Of a DNA stretch of 64,000 bases, positions 22,583 through 34,469 are shown piece by piece. The DNA lies in NCBI GenBank assembly GCA_958295665.1, contig OY282560.1, forward strand, positions 24,511,653 to 24,575,652. The letters run 5' to 3'. The position numbers and the translations under genes are program-made. Position 1 is the stretch's first letter, and each line of letters starts with the position of its first letter. The notes below the pieces were generated by a model, which ran no database searches, was not told where the DNA came from, and worked only from the letters and a program-made list of their open reading frames with translations. This DNA comes from Tipula vernalis (Eukaryota; Arthropoda; Insecta; Diptera; Tipulidae).

Positions 22583-22991
22583 ATGTCTGGAAGACGTCGT
22601 CGTTCGAACATAGGTCGTAGTACAGTGAATGCCAGAAGAGTACGTTCAGCAAGAGATGAAGAATCGTCAACGGAACGTGAGGCTCGCCTCAGTCAGGCTC
22701 GGGATAGATATAGAGCTGAGAGAGAGAGAGAGAATCTTCAGTAGAACGTGAGGTTCGCCGCAGCCGGGATCGAGATAGGCATACGGTTCAGAGGGACAGA
22801 GAATCATCAGTAGAGCGTGAGGCTCGACTCAGTCAGCTTCGGGATAGATATAGAGCTGAGAGAGAGAGAGAGAATCTTCAGTAGAGCGTGAGGTTCGCCG
22901 CAGCCGAGATAGGGATAGACATCGAATACAGAGAGCCAGAGAATCATCAGCACGAGTTACTAATTCATGGGTAAATAAAGAAAATTCTGCC
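22583..22991 (+). pseudogene. Helitron Arg/Glu-rich N-terminus with internal frameshift
   Basis: The frame begins with MSGRRRRSNIGRSTVNARR, a typical Helitron N-terminus. It continues through Arg/Glu-rich repeats until a TAG at 22742-22744. The stop arises because the run of alternating G and A before AATCTTCAG is out of phase; one base shift restores the repeat pattern. The same GA run recurs 140 bp later with the same effect. The segment is highly charged and likely disordered or coiled. Confidence 0.7.
22676..22955 (+). repeat. Tandem duplication, 140-bp unit (two 70-bp half-units each)
   Basis: CGTGAGGCTCG occurs at 22676 and 22816, giving a 140-bp period. Related CGTGAGGTTCG half-units start at 22747 and 22887. 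Each half-unit encodes an Arg/Glu-rich block of about 23 residues. The repeat therefore grew in two steps, 70 bp then 140 bp. Confidence 0.9.
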
Positions 22992-24102
22992 ATGAATTAC
23001 GATCCTTCGATTTCTTACAAGGACGATCGTATAGTATCAATAGGTACTATGTCAGTAGTGTGTGAACATTGCTTGGCATTGAAATTCAAGGACGAATCGA
23101 AAGGCATGTGTTGCTTACAAGGAAAAGTCAAATTAGAAGAAATTCTCCCTCCACCTGAACCACTTCACTGTCTTCTTACGGGTGATCATCAGAAATCCAA
23201 ACAATTCATGCGCAATATACGCCGTTATAATAACGCATTTCAAATGACCTCTTTTAAGAGTAAGCAAGTCGTTGAGCGTGGGTTCATGCCTACATTTAAA
23301 ATTAAAGGGCAAGTGTACCACTTAGCTGGGAGCTTGCTACCACTTCGACCCGATGATCACAAATTTCTGCAAAGATATTTTATTGCAGATCCAGATATAC
23401 AAGCATCTACGTGGTGTTCAAGTGTTGCACAGCCAATTGATAGAGATTTGATTAGATCTCTCCAAGATATGTTACATTCTCATAATTGCTACATACAGTC
23501 TTTCAAAACTGCGATTGAGAGTGTTCCAGCAGATACTCCTGACTTTAATGTCGTAATCCATGCAAATAAAGTTCCTGTTGGAGAACACACAGGACGATAC
23601 AATGCGCCTTCCACGAGTGAAGTAGCAGTGGTGATTGCTGGACAGCAATTTGACAAAAGAGATATTGTATTGCATAGTCGTGATGATAATTTGCAAAAAT
23701 TTTCAGAGTTACACAGATCTTATGACAGCTTACAATATCCGTTGATGCTATGTCGTGGAGAAAATGGTTATGCCAATCGGTGGTACACCTCTGCGTAAAA
23801 CAGTGTCATGTATGAACTACTATTGCTACCGTATAATGACAAGACGTAACAATTTCAACACTTTGCTTAGATATGGAATGTTAACAAACCAATACTTGGT
23901 AGATCAATATGCGAAAATTGAATCTGAGAGATTGGCCTACATCCGTAATAATCAAACTAAATTGAGAGCCGAAAATCCGTTCATCTTCAGGATGCTTTAC
24001 AGGCGAATGAACACCGCAACGGCATTGGGCAGTTGGTTATATTACCTTCATCATTCACAGGTGGACCTCGATATTTACACGAAAAATCGCAAGACGCCAT
24101 GA
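22992..24102 (+). pseudogene. Helitron N-terminal domain (Helitron_like_N) region
   Basis: The sequence starts at MNYDPSISYK and contains VCEHCLALKF and MCCLQGKV, the Cys pairs usual in this part of Helitron proteins. It also carries PSTSEVAVVIAG and LHRSYDSLQYPLMLC, strongly characteristic of the segment just before the Rep domain. A frameshift near 23780 moves the frame to 23755-24102, which carries NQYLVDQYAKIESERLAYIR, also conserved. A further shift near 24060 leads into the Rep domain. Confidence 0.85.
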
Positions 24103-24926
24103 CTTACGTCAGAAATTACGGCAAACCTGATTTATTTATAACTGCAACATGTAACCCAAATTGGCCGGAAATCAAAGAAAATATTAACACCAATTTAACT
24201 CCACAAGACAGATACGATATAGTTAACAGAGTCTTCCATTTAAAAGTACAGAAACTCCTGCACCTCATTAACAAGTCTCATATATTCGGTCCGCCGCGCT
24301 GTCATATGTACACAATAGAATGGCAGAAACGTGGCTTGCCACATGTATACCTGCTGGTGTGGTTAGTGAACAAAATTAGATCAAACCAAATTGACAGGGT
24401 TATTTCAGCTGAATTACCGGATAAAGATGAAGATCCTATCCTGTACGAAATCGTAAAGAAACATATGGTACACGGCCCTTGCGGGACTTTAAACCCGAAT
24501 TTTCCATGTATGCGAGATTCTAAATGCAGCAAAAAATTTCCGAAGTCGTTCCAAACTCAAACAAGTACTAGCGATGACGGATATCCCAAATATCGTTGAC
24601 GATCGCCAGAACAGGGTGGGCAAAATGCTACCGTCCGAAACCATGATATTGATAACCGATGGATCGTTCCCTATAATCCGCTCCTTTTGAAAATTTTTGA
24701 TGCTCACATCAACATAGAGTTGTGCAATTCAATAAAGTCAATCCAATATGTTACTAAGTACATTAATAAAGGCAGTGATCAAGCCACTTTCAGCATACAA
24801 TCACCAAATGAAGTGGAAAAATATCAGTCTGGCCGTTACATCTGCAGCTCTGAAGCTGTATGGAGGATTTTATCCTTCGAAGTGCACGACCGGGCTCCCA
24901 CGATTGTCCGCGGGATACAACATTGA
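24033..24926 (+). pseudogene. Helitron Rep domain with a damaged HUH motif
   Basis: PDLFITATCNPNWPEI and FHLKVQKLL precede EWQKRGLPHVYLLVWL. In this family the motif is normally PHAH; here the second histidine is Tyr (codons CAT GTA TAC at 24342-24350), which should abolish metal binding. GPCGTLNPNFPCM follows. After a TGA at 24597-24599 and a frame change, the tyrosine block reads IQYVTKYINKGSDQA (tyrosine codons at 24747 and 24759), with both tyrosines kept. A deletion then joins this to the helicase-proximal region near 24905. Confidence 0.85.
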
Positions 24927-25806
24927 CAGCATTCTTCAAGTTATGTGCTCAAGATCATTTCGTGAAAACACTGACATATGACAGAGTTCCAAGTTACTAT
25001 ACATGGAACCAGAGTTCTAAAACTTTTCAACGGCGAAAACAAGGTACTGCGGTTGATGGTTTCCCCGGAGTAAAAAAAACGGATGCTCTTGGCAGAGTCT
25101 ACGTGATTCATCCCAACAACAGCGAATGCTTTTATCTGAGAAGGTTACTGCATATTGTAAAAGGCCCGACATCCTTTGCACACCTAAGAACTGTACAAGG
25201 TGTTGTTTACAATACTTATCAAGCAGCATGCAAAGCTATGAAGCTCTTGGAAGACGCTTCTCACTGGGAAAACACATTATCAGAAGCAGCTGTTTGTAGT
25301 TCAGCTACATCATTAAGATATTTATTTTCCGTCAAAGTAGCGTTTTGTCAAGTAACGGATTCTGTTAATCTATGGAATAAATTTCAAGAAAATATGGCCA
25401 GTGATAATCTGATTCGGCGACGGCGAGAGTTAAACTCAGATGATGTACAATATGATCAATACATATTTGACGAAGCATTATTTGAATTGAACAAAGTAGT
25501 GCAATTACTTTCGGGTAAATCGATCAAGGATTTTGGGCTGCCGATGCCAGCTAATACTACTAACTCAGATTTATCTAACAGTGCCGAATACACAAGAGAA
25601 ACATCATACGATTAAACGAGACTTTTACAAAATATAGCTCAAGATGAGCCACGATTAAACATCGATCAGAAAAAAGTATTCACTGCATTACTATCAACAA
25701 TTGATAACAATGAAGGGAAATTGTTTTTCCTTGATGCCCCAGGAGGTACAGGAAAAACATTTTTAATCAATCTGCTTTTAAAAAAAGTGAGATCTACACA
25801 TCAAAA
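24860..25806 (+). pseudogene. Helitron linker and start of Pif1-like helicase (Walker A)
   Basis: The open frame to 25615 contains YDRVPSYYTWN, RVYVIHPNNSECFYLR and GPTSFAHLRTVQGVVYNTY, all conserved linker blocks between Rep and helicase. It ends with a TAA at 25613-25615. The same frame continues beyond the stop with a Pif1 N-terminal block and Walker A DAPGGTGKT at 25733-25759, until a TGA at 25807-25809 in the GA-rich stretch. The usual sequence after Walker A (SSGIAATLL-type) is deleted before the next frame starts. Confidence 0.85.
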
Positions 25807-26978
25807 GTGAGAACTGCATACTCTACATTCAAGCTCCCGCTGAAAATCGCCACATATGATAATAACAGCGTCTTTAGTGTTTCTCAACAGAGCAATACAG
25901 GAAAATTGATGCGTGACTGCTCATTAATAGTCTGGGACGAAGCTACCATGTCAAACAAGACGTCTGTCGAAGCACTGGATAGGACAATGCGCGATTTGCG
26001 CAACAAAAATTCACCTTTGGGTGGATGTACAATTCTGTTCTCAGGAGATTTCCGTCAAATCCTACCAGTTGTGACTCGAGGAACACGTGCTGACGAAATA
26101 AATGCTTCCCTAAAAAGATCCAACCTTTGGCCACATGTCAATAAATTAGAGCTTAAAACTAATATGAGGGTTTCGTCATATTTACGTGAGAACAGCCTAT
26201 TTCCAGAGATGCTGCTAAAAGTTGGCAATGGAGAGTTAACACAAAGTGAGGGAAGGATTAACGTAGAAAACCTTTGTGTTTTGATAGACAACATCCAAGA
26301 GTTAGTCAACAATGTCTATCCTGACATTGATAACATAAGTTATAAGACAATATCTTGGTTTAAAGAAAGAGCGATTCTGTCACCAACTAACGAACAAGTA
26401 GATAAGGTAAATAACTTGATTCTTTCAAAGATTGATGCGCCGACGAAAATATAATACTCGGTCGATACTGATATCGATTATGAAGAAGCTGTTCATTTTC
26501 CTACAGAATTTCTAAACTCTTTGAACCCTCCGAATTTCTAAACTCTGGACTCCCTCCTCACAAAATGGTGTTGAAAGTAGGTTATCCTGTTATTTTATTA
26601 AGAAACCTGAATCCACCTAAACATTGCAATGGCACGCGTTTGCTGGTAAAATCACTGAAAACTTTCATAATAGAGTGCACAATACTCACAGGATGTGGTA
26701 CCGGAGAAGATGTATTGATTCCCCGAATCCCTCTGATACCATCGGATTTACCCTTCCAATTTAAACGTTTACAGTTTCCGGTAAAGACATCTTTTGCAAT
26801 GACCATTAATAAATCGCAGGGTCAAACCTTCAACGTTGCAGGCTTAGATTTGAGCGTTGACTGTTTTTCACATGGCCAACTGTATGTCGCTCTTTCAAGA
26901 GTAACTTCTAGAGAAAACATGTTTGTATTGTCTAATGACAAGAAAGCTGTGAACGTTGTATATAAAGACATTCTGTAA
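25807..26978 (+). pseudogene. Helitron Pif1-like helicase, C-terminal part
   Basis: The open frame to 26454 carries AYSTFKLPLKI, Walker B LIVWDEATM, and ILFSGDFRQILPVV (motif III). A TAA at 26452-26454 and a short duplicated run (GAATTTCTAAACTCT occurs twice between 26506 and 26547) break the frame. It resumes at 26565-26978 with VGYPVILLRNLNP, FAMTINKSQGQTFN (motif V) and GQLYVALSRVTS (motif VI), and ends at a natural-looking TAA. All helicase signature motifs are recognisable. No EEP domain follows. Confidence 0.88.
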
Positions 26979-27222
26979 TATATTAATTGTTGTTGTAAAA
27001 ATAAAATAAATAGGTAAAAATGTAAAAAGTAAATAAGTAAAAATGTAGTGTATGAATTTAGATATTCCAAAGATAGAAGGAAATCTTCATGGTATAGGGA
27101 AAGGGGAATTGTTTTACTCCAAATTTAACGAGTGCGGGCCACGGGCAGTAATGAATCAATCAAAACTACTGGATCGATTTTAATCATTTTTTCAGTGAGT
27201 AACATAGGCTATATATTTTATA

Positions 27223-27250
27223 CCCGTGCGAAGCCGGAGCGGGCCGCTAG
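27223..27250 (+). other. Helitron 3' terminus: hairpin plus CTAG
   Basis: CCCG at 27223-27226 can pair with CGGG at 27240-27243, forming an imperfect stem around GAAGCC. CTAG at 27247-27250 is followed by T. Canonical Helitrons end with a hairpin and CTRR before a host T, so this is the likely right boundary. It lies 272 bp after the helicase stop codon. Confidence 0.8.
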
Positions 27251-29814
27251 TACATTATAAAATCTTGTAACCTTTCCACGTTAGCGATACTGGTTTTGAG
27301 CTCCATTAGAATGTTCATCATATCCGGTAGATTAACGTTATTCGTAGATTCATTAGAAATAGTATCAGTTTATTATTAGCGATGAGCGGCTTTTTCTCGT
27401 GCAAGACTCACATTTTCACAAAGCTGAACCATCTTTTAACCGATCAAGTAAGTCTTCCGCAATTGATACACAAGAAACATTAAATACTTTTTTACATACT
27501 CCACTACACTTAACTCCTGGAGTTTTACGGTTTCCAACGACACCGTCACAAACAACACGCGTGATCGGCAAAAATGATCAAGATTACAGTTTTACAGTTT
27601 TAATACCCGAAAAACATTTTTTTTTTCACAATTAGCTCAGAAATAACGGGAAAATCTGACAGCTAGACACAGACTACTACGTATGTAAAATTATTTTCAC
27701 AGCCAATAGAATAGCTGCTTTAATTTTTACAGGAAAGTTCTGCTTGAGGTAGATTAGACATATTCGTCTTTCTTGTGTTGCAATACGAGCAAACGATAGA
27801 AAATCAAACTAAATTTATAAATAACGAAATAAAGGCTACGAATCTGTGACAGATTACAAATCATTAGATGTTGAGAAACTTAATAATAGCTCTCACGCCG
27901 AGATCCACACTAAATTTATACAACCTTGTCTCATGATGATTTAGTAGAATCATGCATACTATTACAATAAAAATATTTTTATTTAACAAGTATCGGTTTT
28001 TACTATCCCGTAATGTAATATACCTCTATGGACTTAGAAATTAACGAATTCCGCGTTAATAATCATAAATTCTAATAACCCAGATATTTCAGATAATCGT
28101 TCAATGCTATTCGTGCGAAAATACTAGTAAAATACAAATCCATAAATTCGAAATTTTCTAAAAAATATTTTCCCATTCACAGGTGACAGACAGGAAAATA
28201 AATCAAAATTAATTTACAACAATATAGAAAATAGTTGAATTTTATCGATGTGTTCGATACCTATACATATATAGAAATAAATCAAAAATTACTGATCGAT
28301 GAAATAATAATTGGATTGGATAGAGCTTGTGGTAGATATAATGAATATGCTGGATGTCACAAAATTTGGCATTATGTTTTCTGGATACGGATTCAGTCGT
28401 AGATATAAGGTAAAAAAAATCTATTTATTTATGATAAAGTAAGGGAACATTTTCCTATTTTAGTCAGTTGTTCATCATTGCCTTGGTATTAATCCAAATT
28501 CTCGCCACCAGTTCTCGTGAGAAATGTTTACACGTTTACCGTCATTTGTAAGTACATTTTCAGGGTCCTTTTATATTTTATTAGATCGTAAGTGTATTTC
28601 AATCAACCATAGAATAGTCACATAAATATAGATCGCATCTTTTCTAATAAACAAATAAATCCAAATCATTATTGAAAAGAATAAAATTCTTTCAACCGAA
28701 TCAATTTACGATAATTCACAAACAAAACAAATGTAAAACATAAACTTCGTTTATTTTCCTGATTTGAAAATTGAACTTTTCTTTTGAAACAACAAGTAAC
28801 AAAAAAATAAAAAGAAATAAATAAAAGCTTTTAAACAAGTTTATTCGAATTTTTTGCTTTCTTTTGTTATACACAAAAATCTCTTACAAACTGTACTACG
28901 AATATAAAAATAAATCTTCGTGAAAAACTTTACTTTTTTTACTTAATTTAATTAATCTAATAATAATTAAAAAGTTAAAAATACGTTTGACAATTTTTTA
29001 TTTTTTTTTTGTTCAGTGTGTTTGCTTAACGATTTTGCTTAATCGAAAAAAAAAACTTTAATTAAAAGTTTGCTAGTGCTTTTTCTTGTGTCTTCGGTTT
29101 ATTTAAAATAAAGTTGTTTTCACCGTTTTGGTAATCTTGCGGCATATTAAAATTAAGGAATTCTTTCTATTTTGATACGCTTAAAAATCATTGTGATGAT
29201 AATAAAAACACCAAAGCTATGTACAAAATATTTTTAATCATTTGAGCTTTTGTTTTTCATAACAAATTAGTTTTCAAAATCATGAGGAGCATAAATGAAA
29301 GTATATTCAATGGTTTCCAAATTATTCAATAAAGTTCAGTGACCATGCTAAATGTATTTACAAAACATAAAACTGTACAGATTTAGATGAATAGAGCCCA
29401 ACACAAAATAAAAAGTTCTATTAACTTTTATCATCAATTTATTAATAAAAATTCTCAAAATACAAAAAAAAATTCTGGATTCAATTTATTTTCCAATCAA
29501 TTTGTGTCTAGCTACTTCGAATCGTATCGAAATAATATAAAAAAATACAAACTTTTATTTTATCCTAATATTGTAGTTTATTATTTTGTATTATATAGAT
29601 TTATAGTTTGTTCCATCTGTAGTGAACACATAGATATTTGTTTGATAACCAAACAAAATATTAAACCATTTATAAAAAAATATTGGAAAATTGATTTTGG
29701 TTTAATGATGTTCTGGCCGAGTCTATAGTATCACCCAAGTTTATAGCTGCGTAGATAAGAAACGAATTCGAGCATATTTTCGGATGGGTTTTGTGTAGAT
29801 AACGCTCTTCCTTC
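27251..29814. other. A+T-rich intergenic sequence with a faint coding-like minus-strand stretch
   Basis: Immediately right of the Helitron end the minus strand reads as a plausible peptide (LPDMMNILMELKTSIANVE within 27262-27380), ending upstream at three successive stops near 27370. It is unrecognised. A 78-codon plus frame at 27399-27635 is also unrecognised. The rest, to about 29800, is A+T-rich with no domain. The 113-codon frame at 29387-29728 is Phe/Tyr/Lys/Ile-rich and looks like chance. Confidence 0.4.
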
Positions 29815-30540
29815 CCCATAGGTACCAGATATTTATCTACTTCCCCATATCCAAAGTTTTAGTAGCCAGTAAAAACGATGTCGAACCGGACGAACATCTA
29901 CACAGGCTCCAAATTTACTCGTTGAATAGAGTTTACTTTAGCCAAAAAGCGACAAAATGTGAATTCGTTACGGGGTTCATAAATTTCCTTAGCCATAAAG
30001 CCACCAAAAATTGTGTCAAGCCAAACAACTCATTTCTGCTAGGCATGTACAGCGTTTCGTGGGCGTGGTCAATATACTATCGCTTCACCAGTAACTTAGC
30101 CGAACATCTTGCCTCTATGCATGATCATCTCAGTCGAATTAGTGATGCGAGTAAGAAAAATCCATTTACTGGTCCACCTGCTTTAAACGCAACTAAAGTC
30201 GCTCAGCCACTCCTTTTCCCTATCAGATGGAGCATGGAATACTGTGGTCACAGGCAAATGGAATGGTTAAACGTTTTACCATTTAAAATCCTTTATATAG
30301 CTGAAGGTCGCAGGAGAACTAGTATTTTCACGTCGCCCCGGGGGTACATAAAATCAAAACATGGGTGATTCCACCATATAAGGGCCAATTTTCTGTTTAG
30401 TGAAAATTCCGCAAATATTTTGTATTTAATTTCAATGGAATGAATGTATCAATTGAAACCGACCGACTAAAACCAGCCTATATGACGGAAGAACTAAAAA
30501 TGTCACATTTATCTTTGCAATCGATGAAACAACATGTCAA
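29815..30540 (+). pseudogene. Ty3/Gypsy pol relic (RT palm end, then integrase C-terminus)
   Basis: The first part resembles the end of the Gypsy reverse transcriptase: VASKNDVEPDEHLHRL, then TKCEFVTGFINFLSHKAT, where the family has KCEF and FLGHxxT. It is followed by a YRRFTSNLAEHLA-like segment (here written YYRFTSNLAEHLASMHDHL) and PFTGPPALNAT, the RT/RNase H junction. After about 30230 the sequence changes to the integrase C-terminus: PPYKGQFSV, then two stops, then NGMNVSIETDRLKPAYM near 30435-30485. RNase H and the integrase core are missing, so a large internal deletion joins the two parts. Confidence 0.75.
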
Positions 30541-30589
30541 GTTTTAGACATATTGAACTTTATAAATCTTGTATATCTTGCGGATCTGA

Positions 30590-31110
30590 TGAATTTTACG
30601 AATCCTACGAATCTGATGAATCCTATGAATCATACAAATTTTATGGATTTTATGAATTTTAGAACCTTATATTATATGAATTTTGTGAACTATTAAACCT
30701 ATGAATCTTATGAATTTTGTGAATCTTCGTAATCATAAGAATCTGATTAATCTCATGAATTGTATGATTCTGATCATACTGATGAATCATATAGGTAAAT
30801 ATCAATTTTGTAAATTTAATTAATCTTTTAAACCTTGCGAATCTAATGAATCTTATGAATTTTATGAATCTTATGAATTTTTTGCATTTAGGGAATTTTA
30901 TGAATATAAATTTTGATAATCTTACGAATCTTATCAATCTTATGAACCTTACGAATTCCGTGAATCTTGTGAATCTTAAGGATTTGATGAATTTTATGAA
31001 TCCTATGAATCCTATTAACACTTGTATTAACATTATGAATTTTATAAATATTTTGAATTCTGTGAATAAGATTCAAATCCTGTGGATCCTATGTAAATTA
31101 CAAAGAATAA
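30590..31110. repeat. Degenerate 9-bp minisatellite (TATGAATCT-like)
   Basis: The motif AATCTTATG or AATTTTATG recurs with substitutions for about 500 bp. Because the period is a multiple of three, frames through it give Met-Asn-Leu/Phe runs on the plus strand and His-Lys-Ile runs on the minus strand. These frames are by-products of the repeat, not genes. A short copy of the same repeat lies at 43118-43195. Confidence 0.8.
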
Positions 31111-31510
31111 TCGGAATCGAACGTTTCATCATTTCTTTAAATTCTAAGATTTACATGAATTTTAATATTCTTATGATTCGCCAGAATCGTAGAAATCTTG
31201 ATTAGCGAGGAATTTATTTCGTATTTCATTATTTTGAACGATGTCAAAAATCTTATTATTTTGAAACATTGAAAATGAATGTTATGGTCAGTGAGTTTCT
31301 AAATTATAGCCCAAAAAAAAATTTCCAAATTATAGATTGTATGTTGATTCGACCTGTTTTCATAGGGCGAACCTTTAAATTTTTAAATTTGACCACCAAT
31401 GAAACTTGGGAATTTTTTTTTGGGGGTTCGTGGCCGATTGATAGAGTTGACCGTATTCAGGTTAAGTAAGAAATATGAGATTAATGTTTAGTGCAAGCAA
31501 ATTTGTCTTT

Positions 31511-31841
31511 ATTTAATTTAATTTAATTTAATTTAACTTGATTTACTTGAATTTAATTTATTTTAATTTAAATTAATTTAATTTAATTAAATTTAATTTC
31601 ATTTAATTTAGTTTAATTTAATTCATTTTAATTTAATTTAATTTAATTTTATTTAATTAAATTTAATTTAATTTAATTTAATTTAATTAAATTAAATTAA
31701 ATTTAATTTAATTTAATTAAATTTAATTTAATTTAAAATAATTCAGTTTATTTTAATTTAATCTAATTTAATTTAATTTAGTTAAATTTAACTTCATTTA
31801 TTTTAATTTAAATTAATTTACTTTAATTTAATTTAATTTAA
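31511..31841. repeat. Degenerate TTTAA pentanucleotide array (left of Jockey)
   Basis: TTTAA units with scattered substitutions and length changes. It ends where the Jockey 5' sequence (GGGTGTTATGGGGG) begins. It is less homogeneous than the array right of the Jockey element. Confidence 0.93.
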
Positions 31842-32015
31842 TGGGTGTTATGGGGGTGCGCTTCAATAGGGTAGGAGTTGACCATTTATAGCCACGACTT
31901 TCGTGAACTATATTCCAGCTCTGCAACTATGTAGAGGCCACCAAATGTGTCTAGTATACCTCCTCGTGGTGACACCCGGGCAACGATTTTAAAATCGGCT
32001 AAATACTAGAGGCGA

Positions 32016-33752
32016 GTGGATTACACTATAAATATACAATATGCAATGAATAAAACAGAAGGAAAAAATACCCCAGGTGGTAAACCAATAGAAATATTGG
32101 GCAATCCACTCTCTGATGAGACTAGCCCTAAGGATTCTGGGGAGGGCCGATCCTTGCATACACAAAAAAACAAAAATATGGAAATAGTAAACAGCCCGTT
32201 CCACAAGGGAGGAAACGTTGCTAGATCTCCTGAGAAAACTTTTAATTTCTCATCTGAAAATTTTAACATGGAACGATTCCAAAATAATAAGGGCGCAACA
32301 GCAGCACCCAAACAAGCAAGTACAACAACCTCATATAACTATGGTGAAACATCTATTCTTGAAAGTGGTACTTCAGAAAAAGAGCTAACGTTATACAAAC
32401 AATGGCAAAAAGTAACTGATGAGAAAAATCAGCAAAGCATTATTATTCTCAATTTACAACAACAAATTGACGAACTAAAAAAAGAAATGATGCAATTAAA
32501 GCAGAACGAAACTCAAGCTAAGCCATCAATGAAGCAGAACCAGAATACCGAACTTAACGCCAACAATGTTAAATGTCCAACCGAATCATCAATAATACAG
32601 AAACAAAACACCAATTCTAATGTTAATAAAAACGTTGAATATCAAACCGATGAGGAAGACTTAGCTAAAGACCACCACCACAGAGTCACCACCACAAAAA
32701 CCACAAACTCTGGATCAAAACACTCAGCCTCAAATGGTTGAGACAAATATCAAAACAGATAAAAAACACCTCCCCCACCACCGATCATAGTAGATGATGT
32801 TAAAAATTATCACGTTTTCTATGATATAATTAAGGCGAGTGTTTCAGAAGAATCATTCATCACTAAATTGATGAATCAAAATAAAATAAGCATCAACGTA
32901 AATAGCGTCGATGCATATAGAAACGTAGTGAAAACTTTGACCGAAGGCTCATTTATCTTTCACACGTATGAAAATAAACAAGAAAGGCCAATCAGAGTTA
33001 TGGCAAGGAACTTACATCATACATGTAGCCCAGAACGAATTAAAGAAGAATTATCATCGAAAGAATTTAAAATAATCAGCGTAATGAACAAAGTTAGCTG
33101 GAGAAATAAAAAGAAGCTAGACATGTTTGTACTAACATTCAGTTGTGACGAAAATATAACTAAAATATATAAGATCACTAGTTTATTGGGTTGCAAAGTG
33201 GAAATTCAACCACTTAGAAAGTCTAAACTAGTTCCGCAATGCCAAAAGTGTCAGGCATATGGACATACGCAAAGATATTGTGGCAAACTTCCAAGGTGTG
33301 TTAAATGTGCCGGACACCACCTAACTGGAAAATGCGACAATCCACAAGCTCAACTTAAATGTGTACACTGTGGACAAGGTCATCCTGCTAACTATCGAGG
33401 ATGTATTGTTGCAAAGGAAATTCAGAAAATGAAAAACCAAAGGATGAATAAAACTCAAATGTATGGCCAGTCAAATCGATATGAGAGGCATGCAAAACAA
33501 GACAATGGGCAACCATTTGGCCGCCAACTAAGAACTGAAGGTGTTACATATGCTGAAGTAACAAGTGGCGTAGTCAATAAACCTCAGCAAAAATCTAAAG
33601 ATGTAGACATCAGTCAAACATTACAAGATATTCTCATGAAATTAACAAAATTTGATGAGAGGGTCCAAAAATTGGAAGATAGAGCATTGAAGCTAGACCC
33701 AAATCAACACAAAAATGAACAACACAATGAAAATCATGTCATGGAATGCTAA
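32016..33752 (+). pseudogene. Jockey ORF1 (gag-like RNA-binding protein), two frameshifts
   Basis: ORF1 protein packages element RNA. The N-terminal part (32016 or ATG at 32046, to about 32740) is Gln/Asn/Lys-rich with a predicted coiled coil (LQQQIDELKKEMMQLKQ). Frameshifts near 32665 and 32770 break the join to the second part, where the frame resumes near PPPIIVDD. The second part (32868-33752) holds a PRE_C2HC-like domain (residues about 40-118) and three CCHC zinc knuckles: CQKCQAYGHTQRYC (residues 125-138), CVKCAGHHLTGKC (144-156) and CVHCGQGHPANYRGC (165-179). It overlaps ORF2 by 38 bp, an arrangement common in Jockey elements. Confidence 0.88.
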
Positions 33753-34380
33753 TGGTTTGCTCCGGCATCAGCAAGAACTACAAGCAGTCCTCGACATTGA
33801 GAATATAGATGTGTGTCTTATTTCGGAAACACATTTTACTATGCAATCCTACATAACATTTAAAGGCTATTGCATATATCACACTATTCATCCAGATAAT
33901 TCAGCCAGAGGAGGAAGGGCAGTCATCATTAAGAATAATATCCAACATTTTGAAGAAGCAAAGTACGGAAAAGAAGAAATTCAGGCCACAGTGGTTTATA
34001 TAAAAACGGAAAACTTTCCTATTGTTGTGGCAGGATTATACTGTCCACCAAGACATTTAATTAAAAGCAAACAATACTCAGAGTTCTTTAAGCGTCTGGG
34101 AAAAAGGTTCATAATAGTTGGTGACTTCAATGCGAAGAATACTCACTGGGGTTCTAGATTAACTACCACTAAAGGAAAAGAATTATTGATTGCCTTAAAA
34201 GAAAATGGATGTGAATCCATTTCAACAGGTAAACCAACATATTGGCCAACTGACCCAGGGAAAATACCTGACCTGATCGATTCTTTTATAACCAAAAATA
34301 TTTCTAATAATTTTATGAAAGTTGAAGAAAGCCAAGATATGAGCTCAGATCATTCTCCAATAGTCCTAATTTTAAGCTAG
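33715..34380 (+). pseudogene. Jockey ORF2, APE-like endonuclease part
   Basis: The endonuclease nicks target DNA for target-primed reverse transcription. Motifs in order: MSWNANGLL at the start, LISETHFT with the catalytic Glu, ARGGRAVIIK, VGDFNAKNTHWGS, and MSSDHSPIV at the end. All key residues seem present. The frame ends at a TAG (34378-34380) within ILSSYII-like sequence. Coding continues in the same frame to about 34437, where a frameshift leads to the RT frame. ORF1 and ORF2 overlap, so translation may have depended on reinitiation (inference). Confidence 0.92.
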
Positions 34381-34469
34381 TATATCATCCAAAAAGGGAA
34401 TAATCCAGTATTAACCAACAAATATACGAACTGGGAAATTTCAAAGTACACCTGGAACAAAGAATACTT

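Larger units (their letters stand above)
22271..27250 (+). mobile_element. Canonical Helitron (RepHel), degenerate, 3' end defined
   Basis: Coding remnants from 22583 to 26978 encode a Rep-helicase protein without a C-terminal endonuclease, so it is a canonical Helitron rather than a Helentron like the one at 0.4-5.9 kb. The 3' terminus is recognisable: a G+C-rich hairpin followed by CTAG, with T as the next base, matching insertion between A and T. The 5' end is not certain; it could lie before the inverted repeat at 21794-22270, in which case the element would be about 5.4 kb. Confidence 0.85.

Noticed and set aside
29387..29728. 113-codon plus-strand frame
   Set aside because: Composition is dominated by Phe, Tyr, Ile, Lys and Asn, as expected from A+T-rich non-coding DNA. 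No motif is recognised.
30659..31205. Open frames of 62-124 codons with His-Lys-Ile or Met-Asn-Leu runs
   Set aside because: They are by-products of a degenerate 9-bp repeat whose period is a multiple of three.
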